Shown here: piece by piece, positions 17,089 to 24,534 of the stretch
How the letters are laid out: every line of letters starts with the position of its first letter
Numbering within the stretch: the first letter of the stretch is position 1
NCBI RefSeq assembly: GCF_015500095.1
Contig: NZ_CP062983.1
Span: forward strand, 1,736,001 to 1,800,000
Source of the DNA: Phototrophicus methaneseepsis
Lineage (GTDB): Bacteria; Chloroflexota; Anaerolineae; Aggregatilineales; Phototrophicaceae
Direction: 5' to 3'
Length of the DNA stretch: 64,000 bases
Translations under genes and position numbers: made by a program
The notes under the pieces: generated by a model
The model's database searches: none
Told to the model about the DNA's origin: nothing
What the model saw: only the letters and a program-made list of their open reading frames with translations

Positions 17089-17203
17089 GCATCACCTCCA
17101 AGGCGAGAGCAGGGTAAAATGCATCTAGAGCTAAAAGTGATGTCGGCTATTCAATCGACAGCGACAACGCACGACAGGGACAACGCAGAAAGCGAACCTG
17201 ATG

Positions 17204-18085
17204 TTACCCGGCTTGTTGCCAGTTGATGACGGCTACATTGGCGGAACAATCGCCCGGTAGTTCAACCAACAATACATCAGAGACGGCTGTGCCCGTGCTG
17301 CTGGTGAGTTGTACCGTGTACTGCCCACTGATGAGCGTATTGCTCAGCACAAGTTCCCAGCCACCTGGCCCGATGTGGTCCGCACTGCCTGTAAAAACAA
17401 CCTGTTCTTCAGTACCGCTGTCAACCAGGACGCGGTAGCCATTAACAGGCTCGCCGTCGGATGCCTGGACTGTGCCCGTCATGCTGGACCAATCACAACC
17501 CTGCGTGCCCGTATTTGCCTGATAGGCGATATCCCCCACAAGTGCGAAAGCGGCCCCTGTAGCATTATTGGCTGTATCGACAATTTCAGCCGTTGGGGTT
17601 GCTTCGGATGTGGCCGTTGCGGCTGGCAGCGTGGCATCTACCAGCCCCATGCCCACTTCCGGCGTGACGGTGATTTCAATGTAGCGCGTCGGTGGTGGGA
17701 ACGGATTCAACGAAACATAGGGATCCTGCCAGATCATGCTAAAAACCCAGATCAGGCCGCACATCGCCATCAGGACAAGCAGGGTAAAGAAATTCGTCCC
17801 CCACTTAATCGGCTCATAGACGCGCTTTCTGGGCATGGGCTGACGTGGACGCGCTGGCTCTACAGGCACGCCTTCCGGTGCCAATGGCGGGAAGCGCTCT
17901 TCCTCCGGCGTGATTTTTAGCGGGCGCATTGCATCGCTGTGACGCAGCCTTTCCAGCACGTCATCATCGTCGGCTTCCAGGTCCTCTGAGGGCAGCCAGT
18001 CGTCTGAGAATGCTGCCTCAGCTAGGTTGTCTTCTGGTTCTTCGCGCCGCCTGCCAAACAGCCCTCGTCTACGTGATTTACTCAT
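17204..18085 (-). CDS. Single-pass membrane protein, exported paired domain (copy 2)
   Basis: A 293-residue protein of unknown function. A charged cytoplasmic part (1-100) starts with a basic SKSRRRGLFGRRRE and turns strongly acidic; a membrane helix lies at about 102-124. Outside follows a Thr/Ala-rich linker and a domain of about 115 residues (175-293) with two cysteines (in GCDW and GDC) that could form a disulfide. This domain aligns with the C-terminal domain of the neighbour at 18095: both run C-W, a short G-V strand, DGxPxxGYxV, a GWE-L strand, SxxGTxxS and PGxCxxNxAxxNxxQ. It begins 9 bp after that gene ends, so the pair is co-transcribed and probably acts together. Confidence 0.85.
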   Translation of the reverse strand: MSKSRRRGLFGRRREEPEDNLAEAAFSDDWLPSEDLEADDDDVLERLRHSDAMRPLKITPEEERFPPLAPEGVPVEPARPRQPMPRKRVYEPIKWGTNFFTLLVLMAMCGLIWVFSMIWQDPYVSLNPFPPPTRYIEITVTPEVGMGLVDATLPAATATSEATPTAEIVDTANNATGAAFALVGDIAYQANTGTQGCDWSSMTGTVQASDGEPVNGYRVLVDSGTEEQVVFTGSADHIGPGGWELVLSNTLISGQYTVQLTSSTGTAVSDVLLVELPGDCSANVAVINWQQAG

Positions 18086-18094
18086 CGTCGCTGC

Positions 18095-18886
18095 TTATCG
18101 CTGCTGCCGGAAGTTAAGGATTGCTGTGTTGCCTTCGCAGGTACCAGGGAACTGAACCTGGATACGCGGCGAAATTTCCGTGCCAATCGTGCTTTCTAGC
18201 ACGACGAAGTAAAGCTGGGTATTCGGCTGTGTATCGAGCGCAATTTCCCACCCGCTGACGGCCCCGTATTGGGAGTTCGTGCCAACAACAGCGGTACGGT
18301 CCACAAAGTCATTAAAGATGTGTACCACATAGCCCCGGTCTAAGGGGATAGGTTGCCCATCAATACCATAAACAGCCCCACCTGCCCCCTGCCACAGACA
18401 GCCTGCTGCATTGGCGAAGTTGGTGGAAAATGAAAGCGGCTCGCGCAGATTAAACAGGAACGGCGAAGTCGTCGCTGTCGGGATCGCTGTGGGGCCTGTC
18501 GGCGTTGGGGTCAGCGTGAAGGTTGGCGTCACCGTCGGCGTTGATGTGATGGTGGGCGTTGCTGTTGCGCCGGGTGTATCTGTGATCGTCGGCGAAACAG
18601 TCACTGTGGGCGTGAAGGTCGCGGAAGGCGTGGGCGAGAGCGTTTCCGTAAAAGTTGGTGTAAAGGTCGGCGGGCGCGTTGATGAAGGTATCGGCGTGAT
18701 GGTCGGCGTATTGGATGGCGTCGAACTGGGAAAAACAGCCTGTGTTGGTAGCAAGGCGAGTTGCGTCATCCGCAGCGATTCCTGATAAGGATTCGGCTGA
18801 GAAAACAGGTAAATTAGGCCACCGACCACGGCCACTGTTGCCAACAGTGCGAGCCCGGTAATGAAATTATAAATACTGTCCCCCAT
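18095..18886 (-). CDS. Single-pass membrane protein, exported paired domain (copy 1)
   Basis: A protein of about 263 residues with almost no cytoplasmic part: GDSIYNFITGLALLATVAVV starts a membrane helix at residues 7-27. Next comes a long Thr/Pro/Ser linker (about 45-140) built of TPT-type repeats, likely extended across the cell wall. The last 120 residues are the same domain as in the next gene, with cysteines in AGCLW and PGTC. I chose the ATG at 18886 because AAGGAC precedes it; an upstream ATG at 18955 would add 23 residues without a ribosome-binding site. The function is unknown; the linker and domain suggest display at the cell surface. Confidence 0.83.
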   Translation of the reverse strand: MGDSIYNFITGLALLATVAVVGGLIYLFSQPNPYQESLRMTQLALLPTQAVFPSSTPSNTPTITPIPSSTRPPTFTPTFTETLSPTPSATFTPTVTVSPTITDTPGATATPTITSTPTVTPTFTLTPTPTGPTAIPTATTSPFLFNLREPLSFSTNFANAAGCLWQGAGGAVYGIDGQPIPLDRGYVVHIFNDFVDRTAVVGTNSQYGAVSGWEIALDTQPNTQLYFVVLESTIGTEISPRIQVQFPGTCEGNTAILNFRQQR

Positions 18887-19040
18887 AGGCCTTGTCCTTT
18901 TTGTGGATTCCCTGTTCAGGTATATATTGAATCGACGTGCTGGGGCTTTCCCCATCGAATGAGCGCTGCTGACGCCGATTCATTTTCGCTTATGCACTCG
19001 GTAACGCCCGCTTAAGTGATTGGGTGTTTTCTCAGTGCGC

Positions 19041-20018
19041 CTATTGATAGCGTTCTATCGTTGCTGCCCTGTATTGGCCTTCTAACCAGTTGACGAAGAC
19101 GTTCTCCATCAACAGGGGCAGCCGTTCGACTTCTACTTCACGTTCAGCCCGTTCAATGAGCTGGATGACATGATAACCAATACGAGTCGCAATCGGCCCG
19201 GCGATCTGGCCTTCTTGCAGGCCAAATGCCACATCTGCGAGCCGGTTATCCATCAATTCTTCAGCAGTGAACCAACCCAGGTCGCCACCGCGATCTTTCG
19301 TCGTTACGTCGATGCTTTCTTGCTGGGCAATCGTCTCGAACGATTCCCCATTTTGCAGGCGCGTCAGGATATTATTGGCTTCCTGTTCCGTCTGTACCAC
19401 AATATGCCGTGCATGCACCTGTGGAATCGTACCGCTTAAGGGTTCCAGGACGGCATCGCGCACGCGTTGGGCAATGAGAGCATCGCGTTGGGCCTCTGCA
19501 AATTCTTCTTCTGTGGTGTAACCGTTGAGTTGCAGGGCTTGCTGCCATTCCTCGTCGGTTAGTTCCTGACGCAGGCTGTTAATTTCCGCCTGAACATCTT
19601 CATCTGTGACTGTTACGCCCAATACGGGGGCGGCTTGTTCAATCAACTGCTGCTCAATCAGCGTATCCAGCACCTGCTGAGATACAGCCGTCGGATCAGC
19701 GGCGAAGCTGTTTTCCAGGCGGCGAGCCAGTTCTGCTTCGTATTCCGCCTTCGTAATCGGGACGCCGTTCACACTTGCGACCCATTCACTTGTATCAGCG
19801 CTGATCGTTGGCCCCGCATTTGTCGGGTCAATGGTCGGCTGTACATCCGTGTTTTCAGTGCTATCAGCGTTCGTGGTATCGACGTTGCTGCTATCTGCGC
19901 TGGTTGGCACAGACGGTTGTTGTACCGGGTCATTATTGGCTGTTGCGCTTTCGCTTGTGCAGGCAGCCATTATCGCAATGAGCAGCACAACCCAGATAAT
20001 ATGATAACGATAAGACAA
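19041..20018 (-). CDS. Peptidylprolyl isomerase lipoprotein, PpiC/SurA type
   Basis: An extracytoplasmic foldase of about 325 residues. The signal ends in a lipobox (IMAAC, Cys20), followed by a Thr/Asn/Ser-rich linker. A SurA-like N-terminal helical chaperone domain (about 80-205, NGVPITKAEYEAEL and TLIEQQLIEQAAPVLGV) precedes a parvulin rotamase domain (about 210-310) with VHARHIVVQTEQEA, GGDLGWFTAEEL and the terminal RIGYHVIQLIER. It should help exported proteins fold at the membrane surface. I prefer the TTG at 20018, because GGGAG precedes it and it starts the signal sequence; ATG codons further upstream add about 25 residues that do not fit a signal peptide. Confidence 0.9.
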   Translation of the reverse strand: MSYRYHIIWVVLLIAIMAACTSESATANNDPVQQPSVPTSADSSNVDTTNADSTENTDVQPTIDPTNAGPTISADTSEWVASVNGVPITKAEYEAELARRLENSFAADPTAVSQQVLDTLIEQQLIEQAAPVLGVTVTDEDVQAEINSLRQELTDEEWQQALQLNGYTTEEEFAEAQRDALIAQRVRDAVLEPLSGTIPQVHARHIVVQTEQEANNILTRLQNGESFETIAQQESIDVTTKDRGGDLGWFTAEELMDNRLADVAFGLQEGQIAGPIATRIGYHVIQLIERAEREVEVERLPLLMENVFVNWLEGQYRAATIERYQ

Positions 20019-20258
20019 GGGACGCTCCCAGGAGACAGACGTTGGTCTAAGGCATGAAGTTAAATGTATCCGTGCCATCAAGCGGCACATCACTTACCCT
20101 GCATATTATGCTATCAGCCTGCTATGCGTGCAAATAGGCAATTACCCCTATAAACGTTACAAATAGAAGTGTTACAACGTATCAGCCTTTACCCGTAACG
20201 ACAATGAGCCACCCGCAGGCAGCTCATTGTCATCATTACGATAGAGCGTAGAGGTTTC

Positions 20259-21827
20259 TTACTCTGTTGATTCCATATCGTCCATCATCATGCCGTGATA
20301 AGCTGCGACGGATTCCGGCTTGGTGATTTCCAGGCTGTAGGTCGGTGTAGAATCCATCATGCCCGTCATATCGAGGATGCCCTCAAAGTAGAGAATGGCA
20401 TCGTTGGCTTTTTCAGCAACGTAGAGGCCGTTACCATCCCAGACGATGTCTACCGGGTTGCCCAGCATAGATTCAGGGCCGAGGATGTGCAGGCTCACGG
20501 TGACGTTGCCATTCGCCATGCTGGCCCCTGGCACCGCGTAGATGTGACCGTCTGTGGCATCATCTGCGGAACCTACGTCTGTTACGATAACCGTATCGCT
20601 GGCGGCATCATAAGCCACACCATGCAGGTTGATCGTCACAGCTTCACCATCGCCATTGCTGGGGTAGATGATTGCTGTCGGACCATTCGCGCCCATATCT
20701 TCGGAGAAGTTGCCATAAGCTAGCAGTGCGCCTGTGGTCCCGGTTGCGAACAGCGTGTCAATTTCTTCTGCGTAGTACACATCCCAGATGCTGCCATCAA
20801 CGCCGCCCAGGTCATCAATGAAGACAGTCGGTGCGACATCGCCTTCTGCGCTCAGGCTAAAGCCCTTGATGTTCGTGGCGCCGAAGTTTGCGATCAGTAC
20901 AAGGTCCAGTTCTTCGATGATGTCCAGGCCCTTGGGCGACACGATGCCTGCGGCTTCAGTCCCGCCAACCATACGCGTTCCCATACCAACCATCATGCTT
21001 TCAGCATCGCTCATGCCTTCAACAACCAGCAAGCCACCTTGTCCTTCTGCGACATCGACTGTCACATAGGCGGTGCCATCTGCCGTGAATGCAATGCTTT
21101 CGACGCTTGAAATGCCTTCAAAACCATCAAACGTATCTACTGTTTCGCTGAGATCATTTGTGAGGGTGACGATAGCATCATTTTCGAGTTCAGCCGGATT
21201 CAGAGAAGCATATAGCGTGAAGTCCATCGTGCTTTCTTCCATGGCTTCATCGTACATGTTGCCTTCTTCTTCCATGCTGTCTTCGGACATCATGCCTTCT
21301 TCCAACATGCTCGCGATTTCCGGCGGAACGAGGACGGTATCAATCACGTGGATGACGCCGTTGCTCGCGATAATGTCGGCAGTAACAACCGTCGCATTAT
21401 TGACCATCACAGTGCCATCTTCTGTAACGGAAATATCCAGCTCGCTGCCTTCCAGGTCAGCACCAGGGGCCGTCATTTCCATTGAAGGCGCCATCATGGG
21501 GCTGATCATATCGGAGGTTACAGTCCCCTCTACGACATGATAGGTGAGAACGCGCGTCAGCAGTTCAGTATCTGCCAGCAGCATATCGAGCACACCGTCT
21601 GGCAGTGCGTCAAAAGCTGCATTGGTCGGCGCGAACACAGTCCATTCGGCGTCCGGGTCGGCCAGTACATCAACCAGGCCAGCGGCTTCGACCGCTGTCA
21701 CTAACGTACTGAAGTCTTCGTTTCCTGCGGCAATTTCGACAATTGTTTGATCTTGTGCCTGGATGCCGCCAATGCTCACCAATAGTAACGCAACTATGGC
21801 TATGATGAGGGTCTGTAACTTCTTCAT
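20259..21827 (-). CDS. Secreted fasciclin domain fused to a beta-propeller
   Basis: A 522-residue exported protein. A signal peptide (1-25, KKLQTLIIAIVALLLVSIGG) is followed by a FasI/fasciclin domain (about 28-170) with VFAPTNAAFDALP and YHVVEGTVTSDM, ending in VIHVIDTVLVPPEI. A Met/Glu-rich acidic linker leads to a C-terminal half (about 205-500) of repeated strand segments (GLDIIEELDLVLIANFG, GSIWDVYYAEEIDTLFATG, NPVDIVWDGNGLYVAEKAND) that resembles an NHL/ScyD-like propeller. Fasciclin domains mediate adhesion; a propeller partner is unusual. The ATG at 21827 follows GGAGAG. A spaced 28-bp motif about 100 bp upstream is shared with the ferritin-like gene at 28909. Confidence 0.87.
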   Translation of the reverse strand: MKKLQTLIIAIVALLLVSIGGIQAQDQTIVEIAAGNEDFSTLVTAVEAAGLVDVLADPDAEWTVFAPTNAAFDALPDGVLDMLLADTELLTRVLTYHVVEGTVTSDMISPMMAPSMEMTAPGADLEGSELDISVTEDGTVMVNNATVVTADIIASNGVIHVIDTVLVPPEIASMLEEGMMSEDSMEEEGNMYDEAMEESTMDFTLYASLNPAELENDAIVTLTNDLSETVDTFDGFEGISSVESIAFTADGTAYVTVDVAEGQGGLLVVEGMSDAESMMVGMGTRMVGGTEAAGIVSPKGLDIIEELDLVLIANFGATNIKGFSLSAEGDVAPTVFIDDLGGVDGSIWDVYYAEEIDTLFATGTTGALLAYGNFSEDMGANGPTAIIYPSNGDGEAVTINLHGVAYDAASDTVIVTDVGSADDATDGHIYAVPGASMANGNVTVSLHILGPESMLGNPVDIVWDGNGLYVAEKANDAILYFEGILDMTGMMDSTPTYSLEITKPESVAAYHGMMMDDMESTE

Positions 21828-21927
21828 CTTTCTCTCCATAATGTTCTTAAGCTATTAAAAGTATGAGCAGGCGAGAGCCGGCGTTCCTGCCTGCTTACAC
21901 TCCTATTTCGGGATAAGAAGGCATTTT

Positions 21928-21955
21928 GGATGTATAAACGTCCGACATACTCACC
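21928..21955. promoter_or_regulatory. Spaced motif shared with the ferritin-like gene (copy 1)
   Basis: GGATG (21928), CGTCC (21939) and ATACTCACC (21947) stand about 100 bp upstream of the fasciclin-propeller start. The same three words recur with identical spacing at 29747-29774, upstream of the ferritin-like gene; 21 of 28 positions match. GGATG/CGTCC is itself a near inverted repeat. It may be an operator or an alternative sigma-factor promoter. Confidence 0.55.
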
Positions 21956-22036
21956 TGCTACTTAAAAACTTTCCCTATACACGCCCTCATAAGCGGTTTG
22001 TATCCGCAGCGTAGGCAAATTTTTATATCGCTCTTA

Positions 22037-22065
22037 TAGACAGAAGGGTTGTTGTGCCTTATATT
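22037..22065 (+). promoter_or_regulatory. Promoter of the tetR gene
   Basis: TAGACA (22037-22042), a 17-bp spacer and TATATT (22060-22065) give a good sigma-70-type promoter. Its -10 box overlaps the first bases of the palindromic operator at 22063-22084, so a bound TetR dimer would block its own transcription. Confidence 0.6.
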
Positions 22066-22084
22066 GATTGAACGTTCATTCAAT
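22063..22084. promoter_or_regulatory. TetR operator 1 (22-bp palindrome)
   Basis: A near-perfect palindrome centred on AACGTT (22071-22076); ten of eleven positions in the half-sites pair. It covers the -10 box and expected start of the tetR promoter. Operator 2 at 22695-22716 is its exact reverse complement, which makes site recognition by the encoded TetR protein very likely. Confidence 0.8.
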
Positions 22085-22100
22085 ACCGCGAACAGAGAAG

Positions 22101-22667
22101 ATGACTGAAGCTGAAAAACGTATTGCGATCTTAAACGCCACCCTGGAACTCATTGCAGAGCATGGCTTCCATGGCGCGCCTATTGCCAAGATCGCTAAGA
22201 AATCCGGCGTGAGTGCTGGCATTATTTATCACTATTTTGCCGATAAAGATGATCTCATTTATGGGCTGTATATTCATATTAAGAAGGAACATGCCAGAGC
22301 GTTATTAAGCCAGAATCTGGTTGGTCTGCCGTTTCCACAAAATCTTAAGCAGATGTGGCTGAACGCCTATGCATATTATGTGACGCATCCCAAAGAAACG
22401 CTCTTCCTGGAGCAGTACGAAAATTCGCCTTACCCGCAGTCACTCTCTGAAGAAGTGATTGATAAGTACTTTTCTGGATTGATGCAGATGATAAAGGCTG
22501 CGTGCAGCCAGGGGCGCATGGTGGATCTGCCGTTGGATGTTATCTATGAACTAACCTTCCGTGTGGCGGCAGGTATCGCCAAAAAGCAAATTTCTGGCAT
22601 CTTAGCGTTATCGGACGAACAGCTTGACGAAGTGGCAGAGGCTTGCTGCCGGGCCGTAACGCATTAA
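22101..22667 (+). CDS. TetR/AcrR family transcriptional repressor
   Basis: A regulator of about 188 residues. The N-terminal TetR helix-turn-helix lies at about residues 8-55 (LNATLELIAEHGFHGAPIAK, KSGVSAGIIYHYFADKDDLI); the rest is an all-helical ligand-binding and dimer domain. I chose ATG 22101 because the in-frame TTG at 22068 lies inside the operator, at the predicted transcription start. Two identical 22-bp palindromes flank the gene, one over its own promoter and one before the dehydrogenase gene downstream. It should therefore repress itself and the dehydrogenase and be released by a small, probably hydrophobic, ligand. The ligand is unknown. Confidence 0.92.
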   Translation: MTEAEKRIAILNATLELIAEHGFHGAPIAKIAKKSGVSAGIIYHYFADKDDLIYGLYIHIKKEHARALLSQNLVGLPFPQNLKQMWLNAYAYYVTHPKETLFLEQYENSPYPQSLSEEVIDKYFSGLMQMIKAACSQGRMVDLPLDVIYELTFRVAAGIAKKQISGILALSDEQLDEVAEACCRAVTH

Positions 22668-22694
22668 TTGTTATGAAAGTTCTTTTTACAAAGC

Positions 22695-22716
22695 ATTGAA
22701 TGAACGTTCAATCAAT
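22695..22716. promoter_or_regulatory. TetR operator 2 (22-bp palindrome)
   Basis: The exact reverse complement of operator 1, centred on AACGTT (22703-22708), lying between tetR and the dehydrogenase gene. A TATATT box at 22724-22729 starts eight bases after it, so the operator would cover the -35 region of the dehydrogenase promoter. Confidence 0.8.
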
Positions 22717-22794
22717 TTCGTTTTATATTTCGATGCAAGGCTGTGCAGTAAAGTGTGCAACAAAGACCGTAGAGTAGCCTAAGGAGCAAGACTC

Positions 22795-23736
22795 ATGGTG
22801 AACTGGAATGCAAATGATATACCCAGCCAATCCGGTAAGGTGGTAATTGTCACTGGTGCCAACAGCGGCCTGGGTTATGAAACGACGTTGGCGCTCGTCC
22901 GTAAAAATGCGCATGTGATAATGGCCTGCCGTAATCTGGAAAAAGGCCAGCGTGCGGTTGACCTGATTGAGGCCAAAGTCCCCGGTGCCTCTGTGGAGTT
23001 GATGCCGCTTGATCTGGCAAGTCTTGCTTCGATTCATGCTTTTGCGGAGTCATTCATCGCCAAGTACGACCACCTGGACCAGCTTTATAACAACGCGGGT
23101 GTGATGGCGATCCCACGCCGAGAGACAGCCGACGGCTTCGAAATGCAGTTCGGTACCAATCACCTGGGGCACTTTGCATTGACGGGCTTGCTGCTGCCAA
23201 CGCTGCTACAGACGCCGCACAGCCGTGTCATCACCACGAGCAGCGGGTTGCACCGCACAGGCAAGATGGATTTTGATGATTTGCAGCACGAGAAATCCTA
23301 TACGCGCTATGGGGCCTACGGTCAGAGCAAATTAGCGAATATCCTCTTTATGCTGGAATTGGAACGTCGCCTGATGCCGACTGCGGCGACTACGATCAGT
23401 GTGGGTGGGCATCCTGGTTTCTCCAATACCAACCTGCAATCCAACAGTGCGGAGGCGTCTGGCTCTGGCATTGAAAAGGTTATGTACAGTCTGGGGGCGA
23501 TTTTTGCGCAGAGCCAGGCCATGGGGGCACTGCCGCAGCTATACGCCGGTACAGCATCCGACGTGGTTGGTGGGGAGTATTATGGCCCGTCTATTATGAG
23601 CATGCGTGGCAACCCAACGCTGGAAACGCCCAGTGATGCGGCACGTAACGAAGCAGATGCTGCCCGTCTATGGGCGATCTCGGAAGAACTCACGGGCGTG
23701 CACTATCGTGAACTGGATAAAGAGCCTGCCATCTAA
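22795..23736 (+). CDS. Short-chain dehydrogenase/reductase, retinol-dehydrogenase-like
   Basis: A 313-residue NAD(P)-dependent oxidoreductase of the classical SDR fold. The cofactor motif is TGANSGLG near residues 20-27, the NNAG motif lies near 99-102, and the catalytic residues are Ser in TTSSGLH and the YGQSK (YxxxK) pair around 175-179. It resembles the retinol dehydrogenase/WWOX group that acts on hydrophobic alcohols, aldehydes or ketones. AAGGAG precedes the ATG. The palindromic operator upstream and the adjacent TetR gene imply induction by a lipophilic substrate or a similar compound. A perfect terminator follows at 23758, just before the insertion sequence. Confidence 0.92.
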   Translation: MVNWNANDIPSQSGKVVIVTGANSGLGYETTLALVRKNAHVIMACRNLEKGQRAVDLIEAKVPGASVELMPLDLASLASIHAFAESFIAKYDHLDQLYNNAGVMAIPRRETADGFEMQFGTNHLGHFALTGLLLPTLLQTPHSRVITTSSGLHRTGKMDFDDLQHEKSYTRYGAYGQSKLANILFMLELERRLMPTAATTISVGGHPGFSNTNLQSNSAEASGSGIEKVMYSLGAIFAQSQAMGALPQLYAGTASDVVGGEYYGPSIMSMRGNPTLETPSDAARNEADAARLWAISEELTGVHYRELDKEPAI

Positions 23737-23757
23737 AGCGCTCAATGGGCATTCTTC

Positions 23758-23785
23758 AAAAGGGACCTGTTTCGGTCCCTTTTTT
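23758..23785 (+). terminator. Rho-independent terminator of the dehydrogenase gene
   Basis: AAAAGGGACC (23758-23767) pairs perfectly with GGTCCCTTTT (23774-23783) across a 6-nt loop, followed by more T. It ends the TetR-controlled transcript. Confidence 0.92.
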
Positions 23786-23831
23786 GTTAGGCACTTCAGT
23801 GAGTTGAGTGCCGAAGGCACGAAACAGAAAA

Positions 23832-23850
23832 CCACCCGCTATGCGGGTGG
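23832..23850 (+). repeat. IS left-end hairpin
   Basis: A perfect 8-bp stem CCACCCGC/GCGGGTGG with a TAT loop, identical in sequence and orientation to the right-end hairpin at 24471-24489. Confidence 0.88.
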
Positions 23851-23937
23851 AGAAGAAAAGCCTTATAGGAAAAGAAAATCACTCCCGTTAGGATGGCAGT
23901 GTTCAAGCCGCCAACTCTATAACGAGGAGTGAAATCC

Positions 23938-24384
23938 ATGAGCAAAAGTCTAGCACACACGAAATGGATGTGTAAGTATCACATCGTGTTCACGCCCAAG
24001 TACCGACGGAAAGTAATCTACAACCAGTACAAAGCCAGTATTGTGGAGATATTGAAGGATTTGTGCAAGTGGAAAGGCGTGGAGATCATAGAGGGAAACG
24101 CCCGAATCGATCACATCCATCTGTTAGTATCGATCCCACCCAAATATAGCGTGTCGGTTATCATGGGCTATCTGAAAGGCAAGAGTGCCACGATGATCTT
24201 TGACCGCCATGCGAATCTAAAATACAAGTTCGGGAATCGGCATTTCTGGGCGCGAGGCTACTACGTAAGCACAGTAGGACTGAATGAAGCGACGATCGCA
24301 AAGTACGTGCGTGAGCAAGAGAAACACGATCAAATGATGGATCGGATCAGCACAAAAGAGCATGACGACCCCTTTAGGGGTTAG
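23938..24384 (+). CDS. tnpA: IS200/IS605 transposase TnpA (Y1 HUH)
   Basis: A 148-residue Y1 transposase that cuts and rejoins single-stranded DNA at hairpin ends. The N-terminus TKWMCKYHIVFTPKYRRKVI is typical. The HUH metal-binding pair is His-Ile-His in DHIHLLVSIPP, and the catalytic tyrosine is in the terminal helix ATIAKYVREQE. The tnpA hallmark FWARGYYVSTVG is also present. Length is complete and the reading frame intact, so the element may still be active. I chose the ATG at 23938 because GAGGAG precedes it; a GTG nine bases earlier overlaps that site. Confidence 0.95.
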   Translation: MSKSLAHTKWMCKYHIVFTPKYRRKVIYNQYKASIVEILKDLCKWKGVEIIEGNARIDHIHLLVSIPPKYSVSVIMGYLKGKSATMIFDRHANLKYKFGNRHFWARGYYVSTVGLNEATIAKYVREQEKHDQMMDRISTKEHDDPFRG

Positions 24385-24470
24385 CCAGGTAATCGATGCA
24401 TCGGCTTGAACGCAGTGAAAGAGCACCTTGAGGTGCAGCAAGTGCCAAGCCCTTATAGGGCTGGATCAAG

Positions 24471-24489
24471 CCACCCGCTATGCGGGTGG
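24471..24489 (+). repeat. IS right-end hairpin
   Basis: The same 19-nt hairpin as the left end, about 90 bp after the tnpA stop. A second small hairpin, GCACCTTGAGGTGC, lies a little upstream. Confidence 0.88.
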
Positions 24490-24534
24490 TCTTGACTTAG
24501 AGTCTAGCTCGGAGATTTAATTTAGAGGTTCAAC

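Larger units (their letters stand above)
23826..24495 (+). mobile_element. IS200/IS605-family insertion sequence
   Basis: A short element carrying only tnpA (23938-24384), bounded by two identical 19-nt hairpins, CCACCCGC-TAT-GCGGGTGG, at 23832-23850 and 24471-24489. Such subterminal hairpins are what the Y1 transposase binds on single-stranded DNA. A CTTATAGG word also recurs inside both ends. The outer limits are approximate because these elements make no target duplication and have no terminal inverted repeats. It sits between the dehydrogenase terminator and the transglutaminase gene, interrupting neither. No tnpB is present. Confidence 0.85.

Noticed and set aside
18411-18785. A Val/Gly-rich plus-strand frame
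   Set aside because: It is the antisense of the Thr/Pro linker repeats of the protein at 18095; repeats make such frames by necessity.
21073-21540. A Ser-rich plus-strand frame of 155 codons
   Set aside because: It is antisense to the fasciclin gene, with composition set by the opposite strand.
23832-24489. The two identical 19-nt hairpins as CRISPR repeats
   Set aside because: Only two copies, 640 bp apart, flanking tnpA; they are insertion-sequence ends.
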